This document shows positions 1-7,347 of a stretch of DNA of 24,019 nt, piece after piece. Position numbers and translations under genes: made by a program. Below the pieces are notes generated by a model. The model was not told the DNA's origin. It did not search any database and worked only from the letters and a program-made list of their open reading frames with translations. Source of the stretch: JAWPNA01 sp045402695 (GTDB lineage: Bacteria; Acidobacteriota; Polarisedimenticolia; JACPZX01; DASXTC01); the NCBI GenBank assembly GCA_045402695.1, contig JAWPNA010000004.1, positions 1 to 24,019 of the forward strand, read 5' to 3'. Every line of letters begins with the position of its first letter. The stretch's first letter is position 1.

Positions 1-2
1 AC

Positions 3-467
3 TACGCGAGCGAGCGGGACCGGGAGCGCCGCGAGGTCCGGGAGAAGCCCGGCGTCGAGACGACGGAGGTCGCGGAGATCTTCCGCGGCTATGGCCTCTC
101 GAAGGAGGAGGTCGAGCCCATCCTGCGGTCCTTTCAGAAGCGCCCGCAGCAGTGGATCGACTTCATGATGCGCTTCGAGCTGGGCCTGGAGAAGCCCGAT
201 CCTGGGCGCGCGCGCGCAAGCGCCCTCACGATCGGGGGCGCCTACGTCGCCGGCGGGCTGATCCCGTTGTGGCCCTACGTCGCCTTCACGGCTCCGCGGG
301 CGGCTCTGTGGGCCTCGGTGATGGTGACTCTCAGCGCCTTGGTCGTCTTCGGCTACATCAAGGGACACTATACCGGAACCGGGCCCGCCCGCGGCGCGGT
401 GCAGACGACGCTCATCGGCGGACTGGCCGCGGCAGCGGCCTTCGGGCTTGCGAAGGCTATCGGATAG
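3..467 (+). CDS. VIT1/CCC1-family iron/manganese transporter, 3' part
   Basis: This reading frame is open from the left edge and ends at a TAG, giving the last 154 residues of a protein whose start is outside the window. The first 60 or so residues are soluble and rich in Glu and Arg (ERDRERREVREKP), followed by a helix-forming stretch ending in QQWIDFMMRFELGLEKP. This matches the cytoplasmic metal-binding region and following turn of VIT1/CCC1 transporters. Three hydrophobic segments follow (roughly residues 76-97, 103-123 and 131-153), fitting the last three of the five membrane helices of that family. Members move Fe2+ or Mn2+ out of the cytoplasm; the substrate here cannot be told. An ATG at 165 is internal and should not be taken as the start. 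It converges with the DUF1579 gene, 36 bases away, and is the only plus-strand gene in the window. Confidence 0.8.
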   Translation, partial: YASERDRERREVREKPGVETTEVAEIFRGYGLSKEEVEPILRSFQKRPQQWIDFMMRFELGLEKPDPGRARASALTIGGAYVAGGLIPLWPYVAFTAPRAALWASVMVTLSALVVFGYIKGHYTGTGPARGAVQTTLIGGLAAAAAFGLAKAIG

Positions 468-503
468 GCGTCGCGGCCGTCTTCGCCTTCCGCCGGCCCC
501 CGG

Positions 504-974
504 TTACTTCCGCGTGTACGTTCCCTCCATGAACGGCTTCCACGCCTTGCCATCCTGCGAATTCTCGATCAGAAAGCGGTACCGTCCTTCCCCCTCCATC
601 GTGTAGGTGTAGCGGCTGTGTCCCATCGGGTTGCGCTGCTCGAAGGCGAGCCTGTTGCCCTCCCATCGGCCGCGCGCCGGGGTGGGGCAGGGAGAGCCCA
701 TCGAGTCGAACCAGTGCATCGTGTAGCACTTCTCCTGGGCGTCGTATCCGAAGATGCCGTGGCCCCGGTACGACACCTGCCCCCCGCGCTCCTCGGTGTA
801 GTCGCTGACGAGGAAGAAGCCGTCCAGCTCGATGCGCGAGCTGATTGAGCCTGTGGCCTTGCCCCCCTTCGGGTCCCACGGGGAGGGGTGGATTGTCTCG
901 TCGCCGGTCCAGTTTCCGGCCAGCGCTTGAAGTTTTCGGTGATGATCAAGAACTTGCGGCATTTCCGGGTGCAT
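504..974 (-). CDS. DUF1579 family protein
   Basis: This 156-residue soluble protein has no signal peptide or membrane segment. The sequence has the DUF1579 pattern: an early LAGNWTGDETIHPSPW segment, then a Gly-rich strand (GGKATGSISSR), ELDGFFLVSDYTEERGG, a GHGIFGYD strand and HWFDSMG. The rest consists of alternating beta strands, as expected of a lipocalin-like barrel, and it is about full length for the family. No biochemical function is established, and the fold suggests binding of a small hydrophobic ligand (inference). The ATG at 974 is preceded by a good Shine-Dalgarno GGGAGG about seven bases upstream. It lies 36 bases downstream of the small membrane protein gene and may be the last gene of the sigma factor/kinase operon. 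Confidence 0.8.
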   Translation of the reverse strand: MHPEMPQVLDHHRKLQALAGNWTGDETIHPSPWDPKGGKATGSISSRIELDGFFLVSDYTEERGGQVSYRGHGIFGYDAQEKCYTMHWFDSMGSPCPTPARGRWEGNRLAFEQRNPMGHSRYTYTMEGEGRYRFLIENSQDGKAWKPFMEGTYTRK

Positions 975-1010
975 GGCGTTTCCTCCCTTGTGTTTTCGGA
1001 CTATTACGGA

Positions 1011-1379
1011 TCAGGCTCCGGTGGCGGAATGCGGCGGCCGGCCGAAGCGCTGTGTGGCGAAACCGACGATGGCCCCCAGGACACTTCCGGGCAACATGAT
1101 CTCCATGTAGTAGTAATTGCCTTGCGGGTCGGGGCTCGTGGCCGCCGCCAGATAGCTGAGGGCCAGGCCGACCGCCAGGCCCAGCGCGATGCCGAGCGGA
1201 AGTGAGTTGAGGCGCGTGGCGAAGTACCCCGCCGCCGCACCGGTCACCAGCCCTTTCAGCGTGGAGCCGATGATGATCCCTGTCATCATGGTAGCAACTT
1301 CAGGATAGCGAAACGCCATCAGGCCATCCAGAAAGCCGAGCACCCCTCCCAGGATCAGCCCGAGCACGGTCTTTGTCAT
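1011..1379 (-). CDS. small glycine-rich four-helix membrane protein, unknown function
   Basis: I do not recognise a named family for this 122-residue protein. Four hydrophobic segments are visible at about residues 4-22, 34-54, 60-80 and 92-110. They are rich in Gly and Ala with small-residue spacings (GLILGGVLGFLDG, GIALGLAVGLAL) suited to tight helix packing. The short loops carry few charges and the tail is polar (RFGRPPHSATGA). A strong Shine-Dalgarno (AAGGAGGAG) sits five bases before the ATG, so the gene is very likely real. It is 46 bases downstream of the Ser/Thr kinase gene and 36 bases upstream of the DUF1579 gene on the same strand. A role connected to the sigma/kinase pair is possible from position only. 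Confidence 0.75.
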   Translation of the reverse strand: MTKTVLGLILGGVLGFLDGLMAFRYPEVATMMTGIIIGSTLKGLVTGAAAGYFATRLNSLPLGIALGLAVGLALSYLAAATSPDPQGNYYYMEIMLPGSVLGAIVGFATQRFGRPPHSATGA

Positions 1380-1425
1380 CGTCTCTCCTCCTTCGAGCTT
1401 CCATTAACCGCGACGGCGTTTTCCT

Positions 1426-2511
1426 TTACCGGCCGGTGAAGAAGATCAGCGCCACCCGCATCACCAGGTACACGAGCACCAATGCCACGATGGCCTTGTT
1501 GTGGCTCAGCACCCGCGCCGCCCTCTCGTGAGGCCTCTCCCTGTAGGCGGCCACGGGCATTCCGTCCAGGAACCGCTCCACGTCGTCCGCCATCTGCTGC
1601 GCGGTCCGATAGCGGGCCTCGTGCTTCTTGGCCATGGCCTTCACGCCGATGGCCGCGAGAGGCTTGGGGATGGACGGGTCGATCTGACGCAGGGGCGTGG
1701 GAGGGGCTTCGATCACGCGGCGCAGGATCTCCTCGTGCGACCCGGCATCGAAGGGTGCGCGCCCGGACAGCAGGTAATACAGGAGGCCGCCCAGAGCATG
1801 GATATCGGTCCGCTCGTCCAGACGGTCGATTTCGCCGCGAGCCTGCTCGGGCGCCATGTAGGCCGGGGTCCCGATCAGCGCGCCGTGCTCGGTGTGGCTC
1901 CCTCCGCCCCGGCCCGCCTGCGTGGCGGACTCCTCATCGGGCACAAGGCTCCGGCCCACGGGAGCCCCGCTGGCCAGGGTCGCTCCTGCCCGGTCGAGCA
2001 CCTTGGCCACCCCCCAGTCCATCACGAGCGCCTCGCCGAACGATCCGACCATGATGTTCTCAGGTTTGAGATCCCGGTGGATCACTCCGTGCGTGTGGGC
2101 GAAGGCCACCGCCTCGCATACCTTCTGGAACAGCCGCAGCAGGACCGGCCGCGAGTGACCTTGCCTGATCCACGCGTCGAGTCTCCTGCCGCGCACGAGC
2201 TTCATCGTGTAAAAGACCCTCCCGTCAGGCAGGCGCCCCACGTCGTGCACCGGCACGATGTTGGGGTGCTCGAGCCGCGCCAGCATCTGCGCTTCACTCA
2301 GGAGGCGTGCTGACAGCTCGCCGGTGGGGTCGGGAATCGAGAGGACCTTCAGGGCCAACTCCCGGTCGAGCTGGGTGTCTTCCACGAGATAGACCGTGCC
2401 CATGCCGCCGCGCGCCACCTTCCGGATGAGCCGGTACTTCGTAGAGGTGAGGTCGGGAAAATCCGCCACGTCCCTCAGGTGGCTCAGCGCACCGTCGGAG
2501 AGGCCGCTCAC
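1426..2511 (-). CDS. membrane-anchored Ser/Thr protein kinase (PknB/Pkn type)
   Basis: This 361-residue protein carries a complete Hanks-type kinase domain at about residues 26-315. The Gly-rich loop is ARGGMGTV, the ATP-binding Lys is K55 in ALKV, and the catalytic loop is HRDLKPEN with D147. The metal-binding Asp is D165 in DWG, replacing the usual DFG, and GTPAYMAPE closes the activation segment. About 46 residues separate DWG from that segment, and many are Gly, Ser and Ala, longer than usual. One hydrophobic helix lies at the extreme C-terminus (about 340-358) followed by FTGR, so the kinase is tail-anchored with no extracytoplasmic sensor domain. Translation starts at a GTG that overlaps the stop of the sigma factor gene (GTGA), implying coupled translation. 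Phosphorylation of the partner sigma factor, or of a regulator of it, is the likely role (inference). Confidence 0.92.
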   Translation of the reverse strand: MSGLSDGALSHLRDVADFPDLTSTKYRLIRKVARGGMGTVYLVEDTQLDRELALKVLSIPDPTGELSARLLSEAQMLARLEHPNIVPVHDVGRLPDGRVFYTMKLVRGRRLDAWIRQGHSRPVLLRLFQKVCEAVAFAHTHGVIHRDLKPENIMVGSFGEALVMDWGVAKVLDRAGATLASGAPVGRSLVPDEESATQAGRGGGSHTEHGALIGTPAYMAPEQARGEIDRLDERTDIHALGGLLYYLLSGRAPFDAGSHEEILRRVIEAPPTPLRQIDPSIPKPLAAIGVKAMAKKHEARYRTAQQMADDVERFLDGMPVAAYRERPHERAARVLSHNKAIVALVLVYLVMRVALIFFTGR

Positions 2512-3326
2512 GGGGCGTCGGTCCCCAGAAGAAAGCGGGCCTCAGAGCGGAACTCCTCATCGGTGACCGTGATCTCGCGCAGCTTCTCCAGGAGCAGGCG
2601 CCGGAACGTCCTTCGCGCGTACGCGAGGTAGTTGGTCACGTTGCTCACCGAGAGACCGTGCTGCAAGGCGAGCTGCTCGTACGTGAGGCGGACAGGTTGG
2701 GAGCTCTCCAGGTCGTACCTCTCGAAGAGGCTGAAGTACGTCGCCTTGCCGTCGTTCTCGCACTCGGTTCGCAGCGCCTCCACCGCGAGCTCGAACAGCA
2801 CGCGCACCCACTCCGCGTCGAAGTATCGTTCGATCGAATCGGGCGATGGAATGTCGGCGGCGGCCAGCTCTCCGTCGGCGCGCGGCAACTCCAGCGACAG
2901 CGCGGGCACACCGCCTCCCCGCTTGAGCCGGCGCGCGGCCTTCTCTTCGTTGGCCAGATACCCATCCAGGCAGGCGCGCAGGAACGTCCGGAAGCGTCCC
3001 TTGCGGGGATCGTACGCAACGAGGAAGTCCTTCTCCATCACGCGCAGGAAGAATCCCTGCGTCAGATCCTGGGCGTCCTCGTTGGAGCGGTTCCACCGCA
3101 CGCGGATGTAATTGTAGACGGGCTTCCAGTACGCCGCGATCAGCGTCTCGAAGGACCGGCTCCGCTCGGCAGGCTCCTGGCTGCGCGCCCCGACGACGGC
3201 CGACCAGCGGGTCGTTGGGAATCCCTCGCGCGAGGGGCCGATGCCCGTGTCCTCGGACACGGTCAGGACCGCCACGCTTCGACGAGGTCGGAAAGGCAGG
3301 GAATCATTGCGACGGACTTTGCCCAT
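2508..3326 (-). CDS. ECF-type RNA polymerase sigma factor, kinase-linked group
   Basis: This 272-residue protein has an N-terminal FPTTRWSAV motif (about 36-44), a hallmark of the large planctomycete/acidobacterial ECF group. Region 2 follows (YWKPVYNYIRVRW, EDAQDLTQGFFLRVMEKDF, then RFRTFLRACLDGYLANE). The region 4 helix-turn-helix is LTYEQLALQHGLSVSNVTNYLAYARRTF-like, read at about 215-245. A C-terminal extension of some 25 residues (ITVTDEEFRSEARFLLG) runs past region 4, and the protein is longer than a classic 180-200 residue ECF factor. The ATG at 3326 lacks a clear Shine-Dalgarno; in-frame GTG codons at residues 18 and 23 are alternatives. No anti-sigma factor gene is adjacent; instead the overlapping kinase gene suggests phosphorylation control. 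Targets are unknown. Confidence 0.88.
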   Translation of the reverse strand: MGKVRRNDSLPFRPRRSVAVLTVSEDTGIGPSREGFPTTRWSAVVGARSQEPAERSRSFETLIAAYWKPVYNYIRVRWNRSNEDAQDLTQGFFLRVMEKDFLVAYDPRKGRFRTFLRACLDGYLANEEKAARRLKRGGGVPALSLELPRADGELAAADIPSPDSIERYFDAEWVRVLFELAVEALRTECENDGKATYFSLFERYDLESSQPVRLTYEQLALQHGLSVSNVTNYLAYARRTFRRLLLEKLREITVTDEEFRSEARFLLGTDAP

Positions 3327-3367
3327 TTGGCGATGTGTGGCGCGAGTGTATCACGGGGAGCACCCGC

Positions 3368-4288
3368 TCACCTCGTCGGGCCGGTGCCCATGGGTGTGGA
3401 TTGGCGATCGCCGGCCGAGCCGGACCAGATCACAAGCCTGCCCTTGCCGCTGGTCTTGGCCTCGTACATCGCCTGGTCCGCGCGCTGCAGGATCTCCTCG
3501 GCGCTGTCGGGCGGCTGTTCGAAATAGGCGATGCCGACGCTCGCTCCCACGAAAGATTCGGGGTAGTCCCGGCCCAGATCGGCGATGCGCTCGATGACGC
3601 GCCGCGCGATCCCTTCGATAGCGCCGCGGTCCACGTCCCAGAAGAGGATCGCGAACTCGTCGCCGCCGAGCCGCGCCGGCACGTCACCTGCCCGGACCGT
3701 GTCGCGGATCGCCTGCGCGATGCGCGTGAGGAGGCTGTCCCCGGCCGAGTGCCCGTGCCGATCGTTGACGCGCTTGAAGTTGTCTATGTCGAGGTAGGCC
3801 ACGCACAGCGGCTTCCCGGTGCGCCGGCACCGGGAGGTTTCCGTCAGCAGCCGCTCGACGAACCCTCGTGAGTTGGGCAGGTGCGTGATGGCATCGGTGC
3901 GGGCCAGGCCTGTCTCCCGTTCGAGGAGGTCCTGAAGGCGTGCGTTGAGGCCGACCAGGCGGTTCCGGTCGGCGCGCACGCGCGCCGTCAGCAGGGCCAG
4001 CGCGAGGAAGATCCCCATTCTCGTGATTCCGTTCCAGGCTGACGCGAGAAGGTTGCTGTCCGCACGAGGGGCGAGGTCGGCGAGAAACCAGGAAAGGCCG
4101 GCTACCACCGCCGCCAGGGCGGCCGGCCAGCTTCCCAGCCACCATCCGGCACCGAGGATCGGCAACAGGTAGAAGATCAACATGCCGAACGTCGGACCGG
4201 TGGAGTAGTCGACCCAGCCGATCCCCGCGATGGCCAGCAAGGTGGCGGCCGTACCCAGGCCGGGGGAGGGAGGCCTCATCATGCTCAT
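3368..4288 (-). CDS. membrane-bound diguanylate cyclase (GGDEF)
   Basis: The product makes the second messenger cyclic di-GMP from two GTP. Of 306 residues, the first 110 contain four hydrophobic segments (about 11-27, 33-49, 55-71 and 89-104) forming a membrane sensor region I cannot assign to a named MASE type. A short coiled linker (LVGLNARLQDLLERETGLAR) leads to the GGDEF domain, which begins with TDAITHLPNSRGF. The active-site motif GGDEF is intact at 208-212, and metal/GTP-binding D167 lies in YLDIDNFKRVND. An inhibitory I-site RxxD is present as RAGD at 199-202, exactly five residues before GGDEF, so product feedback is expected. The ATG at 4288 has only a weak Shine-Dalgarno; Met3 or Met4 are possible starts. 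It lies between the two-component genes (109 bases) and the sigma factor gene (41 bases). Confidence 0.92.
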   Translation of the reverse strand: MSMMRPPSPGLGTAATLLAIAGIGWVDYSTGPTFGMLIFYLLPILGAGWWLGSWPAALAAVVAGLSWFLADLAPRADSNLLASAWNGITRMGIFLALALLTARVRADRNRLVGLNARLQDLLERETGLARTDAITHLPNSRGFVERLLTETSRCRRTGKPLCVAYLDIDNFKRVNDRHGHSAGDSLLTRIAQAIRDTVRAGDVPARLGGDEFAILFWDVDRGAIEGIARRVIERIADLGRDYPESFVGASVGIAYFEQPPDSAEEILQRADQAMYEAKTSGKGRLVIWSGSAGDRQSTPMGTGPTR

Positions 4289-4332
4289 CGGACACAGGAT
4301 ACACCGGCGCGTCGGCTCCTGCGCGCTCTCCT

Positions 4333-4349
4333 CGCATGGCTACCATGCG
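4333..4349. repeat. perfect 7-bp inverted repeat in the histidine kinase/cyclase gap
   Basis: CGCATGG (4333-4339) and CCATGCG (4343-4349) are perfect inverted copies around a 3-base loop, in the 109-base gap between the histidine kinase stop and the diguanylate cyclase start. No T-run follows on either strand, so it is not a classic intrinsic terminator. A regulator-binding site or a weak RNA hairpin are the alternatives. Confidence 0.4.
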
Positions 4350-4397
4350 CCTCCGCAGCCCGTCCACGGGTTCCCCGATGGGCCGCCGGCATTGGCA

Positions 4398-5735
4398 TCA
4401 CAGCGGGAGCCGCAGCCGTCCCTCGCATCCTCGTCCCGCCTTCCGGTTCTCCACGGTCAGGAATCCGCCGTGCGCCTCCGCGATCTGGCGGGACAGCACC
4501 AGTCCGATGCCGGAGCCGCTGGGCTTCGTGGTGAAGAACGGCACAAAGAGGTTCGAGGTGTTGGTAAGACCCGGCCCCTCGTCCTGGACGAAGACGTCGA
4601 GGTGCGCCGGGCCCTTCGTCCATCCCACGCGCACGCCGCCCGAGGTCTCCAGCGCCGCGTCCACGGCGTTGCGCACCAGGTTGATGAGAAGCTGCTCGAT
4701 CTGATCTCCATCGGCCTGGATGGTGACCTCTGGGCCGGACACGAGCGTGACGGCGAGGCGTGTCTCCAGTCCCGCGACCCTGCGCACCAGGGCCGCCACA
4801 TCGAGAGGCCGCAGCTTCGGAGGCGGGAGCCGGGCCAGCCGCGCATAGGCGTCCATGAACCGATTCAGGGCGTCGGAGCGCGCGGCGATGACGGCCAGCC
4901 CCCGGCGCGCGTCCTCCTCCCAGTCGGCGGGCCGCGGTTCCACGGACAGGAGATTCTCGAGGCTCCCCGCGATCGATCGGATGGGCGCCAGCGAGTTGTT
5001 CATCTCGTGGCCCATCACGCGGATCAGACGCTGCCATGCCTGGCGCTCCTCCTCGCGCAGCGCGCGGCTCAGGTCGGCCAGCACGAGCATGTGCATGGGA
5101 AGACCGCCCTGCCGGAAGGCGCTGCGGCGCACCTCCCACCGTCCGGATCGTCCCGGAAACGACATATCCAGGATGCGTGGGCCGTCCTCGCGCAGGCAGT
5201 CGGCGAGCCCCAGCTCGGAGGCGGCGCGTCCGGTGAGCCGCTCCGCGGGCCGGGCCAGAAGCTGCTCTCCCGCGCGGTTCACCAGCCTGAGCTTCCGATC
5301 GGCGTCGAAGGCGAAGATGGCCACGTCGATCTCCGCCATGACCTTCTGGAGCAGCGCGGTGGCCTCCATCGCCCCGAGCCGTTGCTCTCGCAGCGTCTCC
5401 GACAGTGTGTTGACCTCGAGCATCGCCTCGCCGAGGGCGTCGGATCCCCGGGCGCCGCGGGCGCGGATGGAGAAGTCGCCTTCCCTCAGGGCGGACAACA
5501 GGTTCGAGATCGTCTGCAGCGGGAGCACGACGCGTTGGCGCAGCGAGAGGGCCGCGCCCCACCAGAACCCCACGATGAATGCCGCCAGCGTCCACTGCAC
5601 CTTCGGAGTGAAGTCGCCGGTCCACAGCAGGATGAGCGCCACCAGCCCGCCGGGCAGCCCGGCGAACAGGGCCAACAGCAGGAGGCGACGCTCGAAGCTC
5701 ATCCGCCTCCTCACGCGGCCCTTGCCGGCCATCAT
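4398..5735 (-). CDS. NtrY-like sensor histidine kinase
   Basis: This 445-residue membrane kinase has two helices close together (about 18-38 and 47-66) with only a very short loop between them. It therefore has no periplasmic sensing domain and probably senses inside the cell or within the membrane. A HAMP linker follows (about 62-115, LPLQTISNLLSALREGDFSIRARG), then a PAS domain (about 125-225, AIFAFDADRKLRLVNRAGEQLL). The phosphoacceptor is H243 in MGHEMNNSLAPI, the variant H-box of NtrY-like kinases. The ATPase domain shows N356 in the N-box, DEGPG at 385-389, a PFFTTK segment and GSGIGL at 407-412, so all the catalytic elements are intact. Its ATG overlaps the stop of the response regulator gene by four bases (ATGA), so the two are a cognate pair. 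The signal sensed cannot be read from the sequence. Confidence 0.93.
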   Translation of the reverse strand: MMAGKGRVRRRMSFERRLLLLALFAGLPGGLVALILLWTGDFTPKVQWTLAAFIVGFWWGAALSLRQRVVLPLQTISNLLSALREGDFSIRARGARGSDALGEAMLEVNTLSETLREQRLGAMEATALLQKVMAEIDVAIFAFDADRKLRLVNRAGEQLLARPAERLTGRAASELGLADCLREDGPRILDMSFPGRSGRWEVRRSAFRQGGLPMHMLVLADLSRALREEERQAWQRLIRVMGHEMNNSLAPIRSIAGSLENLLSVEPRPADWEEDARRGLAVIAARSDALNRFMDAYARLARLPPPKLRPLDVAALVRRVAGLETRLAVTLVSGPEVTIQADGDQIEQLLINLVRNAVDAALETSGGVRVGWTKGPAHLDVFVQDEGPGLTNTSNLFVPFFTTKPSGSGIGLVLSRQIAEAHGGFLTVENRKAGRGCEGRLRLPL

Positions 5736-7102
5736 AGTCCATACCGCTGGAGCCGGCGGTACAGGGCGCTGCGGCTCAATCCGAGCGCCTGCGCCGCCTG
5801 GCTCACGTTGCCCCCGAACTTCGACAGCGCTTTCTTGATGAGGTAGTACTCGACCTCCTCGAGGCTCATCTCCTCGAGTCTGGGCGATCCCTCGCGTCCC
5901 GCGCGCAGCGCCAGGTCGGAGGCGCGCACCATGCCGCCTTGCGCCATCAGCACCGCGCGCTCCACCGAGTGGTCCAACTCGCGCACGTTGCCCGGCCAGG
6001 GGTGATCGAGCAGCGCCTGAACCGCCGCGGGGTCGAAGCCGGTCAGCCGCTTGCGGTAATGACGGCCATGCTGTCTGAGAAAGAGCCCGGCCAGCACGGG
6101 GATGTCCAGCCTCCGCTCGCGCAGAGGCGGGATGCGGATCTCGATCGTGTTGAGGCGGAAGAGCAGATCCTGCCGGAACCGGCCCGCCGCCACCTCCGCG
6201 TTCAGATCGGCGTTGGTGGCCGAGAGGATTCTCACGTTCACGCGCCGCGTGCGCGAGGAGCCGACGCGCTCCAGCTCGCCGGTCTCGATGACGCGGAGGA
6301 GCCGGGTCTGCTGGGTGGGCGAGACGTTCGCGATCTCATCCAGGAACAACGTGCCGGAGTCGGCGAGCTCGAAACGGCCCACGCGATCGGCCCTGGCGTC
6401 GGTGAAGGCCCCCTTGACATGTCCGAATAGCTCACTCTCGAAGACGCCCTCGGACAGGCCGCCGGCATTGACGGTGATCATCGGCCCGCCGGCCCGGCCC
6501 GACAGGGCATGGAGGGCCTGGGCAACGACCCCCTTGCCGCTCCCGTTCTCGCCTGTGAGCAGGACGTTGGCGTCAGAGGGCCCCACGCGCGCAATCAGAT
6601 CGATCACCGGCTTCATCTGGGGGGACTCGGCGACCAGGTCGGGGCGGCCGGTGTCGCCGTCGCGCAGGACGCGGTTCTCCGCCTCCAGGAGCTGTCCCTT
6701 GCGCAGGGCCTGGCCCAGCTCGATCTGCGTGCGCAGGATGCTCAGCAGCCGCGCGTTTTCCCACGGCTTCTGCACGAAGTCACGCGCTCCGCGCCGCATC
6801 GCCTCGACGGCCAGCTCCACGCTGCCCCACGCGGTCATCACGACGATGGGCACCGCGTCGTCGATCGCCCGGATGCGCGAGAGCAAATCGAGTCCCTCGG
6901 CGCCCGATGTGGTGTCGCGGGCGTAGTTCAGGTCCATGAGCACGACGTCGAAGTCGCGGTCCTGGAGGGACGCCAGGATGCCGGCGGGGGATGTGGCCGC
7001 ATCGATCTCCATTCCCTCGCGCTTCAGAAGGAGGCGCAGCGACTCGAGGACATCGGGCTGATCATCGGCGATCAGGATGCGGGGAATGAGGCCGGCCGGC
7101 AT
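5732..7102 (-). CDS. NtrC-family sigma-54-dependent response regulator
   Basis: This 456-residue protein has three domains. The receiver (about 7-125) has acidic residues D13 and D14, phosphoacceptor D57, T90 and K112. The AAA+ domain (about 155-390) has Walker A GENGSGKG at 184-191, ESELFGH, Walker B TLFLDEI at 251-257 and the arginine-bearing LFRLN and PPLRERRLDI segments. The C-terminal Fis-type helix-turn-helix spans about 412-456 (GGNVSQAAQALGLSRSALYRRL). The sigma-54 contact loop is GAFTDA (231-236), not GAFTGA. When phosphorylated by the kinase encoded just downstream, it should open promoters bound by sigma-54 RNA polymerase. It starts 245 bases after the epoxide hydrolase stop on the same strand, with an inverted repeat in between, so it may have its own promoter. 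By position it is a candidate regulator of the transporter array or of itself. Confidence 0.94.
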   Translation of the reverse strand: MPAGLIPRILIADDQPDVLESLRLLLKREGMEIDAATSPAGILASLQDRDFDVVLMDLNYARDTTSGAEGLDLLSRIRAIDDAVPIVVMTAWGSVELAVEAMRRGARDFVQKPWENARLLSILRTQIELGQALRKGQLLEAENRVLRDGDTGRPDLVAESPQMKPVIDLIARVGPSDANVLLTGENGSGKGVVAQALHALSGRAGGPMITVNAGGLSEGVFESELFGHVKGAFTDARADRVGRFELADSGTLFLDEIANVSPTQQTRLLRVIETGELERVGSSRTRRVNVRILSATNADLNAEVAAGRFRQDLLFRLNTIEIRIPPLRERRLDIPVLAGLFLRQHGRHYRKRLTGFDPAAVQALLDHPWPGNVRELDHSVERAVLMAQGGMVRASDLALRAGREGSPRLEEMSLEEVEYYLIKKALSKFGGNVSQAAQALGLSRSALYRRLQRYGL

Positions 7103-7215
7103 GGGGTCATCTCGCGGGTTTGATTAAGACCATCATCGTAGTATGAAACGCCCCACCATCAGCCCGCATATCTCACCAGATTCCTGCTGCGACCGCGGAT
7201 TTGGCCGCCCTGACA

Positions 7216-7284
7216 GGCGTCCTCGCGGCTCGGCGCCCTCACCGTATGTTCAATACGCTTCGGGTCCTCGCCGCTACGGGCGCC
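7216..7284. repeat. large imperfect inverted repeat between epoxide hydrolase and response regulator genes
   Basis: The 245-base gap at 7103-7347 has no gene I can support. Within it is a 69-base imperfect palindrome. CGTAT (7243-7247) and ATACG (7253-7257) form a perfect inner stem around a 5-base loop. CCC at 7236-7238 faces GGG at 7262-7264, GCGGC at 7225-7229 faces GCCGC at 7270-7274, and outer GGCG at 7216-7219 faces CGCC at 7281-7284. Mismatches and bulges lie between. It could end transcription of the array, or be a dispersed intergenic repeat. There is no T-run, so a classic terminator is unproven. I see no convincing promoter in the gap. Confidence 0.5.
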
Positions 7285-7347
7285 AGTCATGTCAGCCATC
7301 TGCGCGGCCTCGCGACGGAACCTGGTGAGAAATACGGGCCAGAGGCC

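Noticed and set aside
4230..5846. Long plus-strand open frame (538 codons) opposite the histidine kinase
   Set aside because: It is antisense to a gene with all its catalytic motifs, has low-complexity GC-driven composition and no recognisable domain.
7143..7328. Small plus-strand open frame (61 codons) in the intergenic gap
   Set aside because: It has no ribosome site, its composition is Arg/Pro/Ser-rich, and it spans the inverted repeat.
7103..7347. Sigma-54 (-24/-12) or clear sigma-70 promoter upstream of the response regulator
   Set aside because: I found no TGGCAC-TTGC pair with correct spacing and only poor -35/-10 matches, so nothing is reported.
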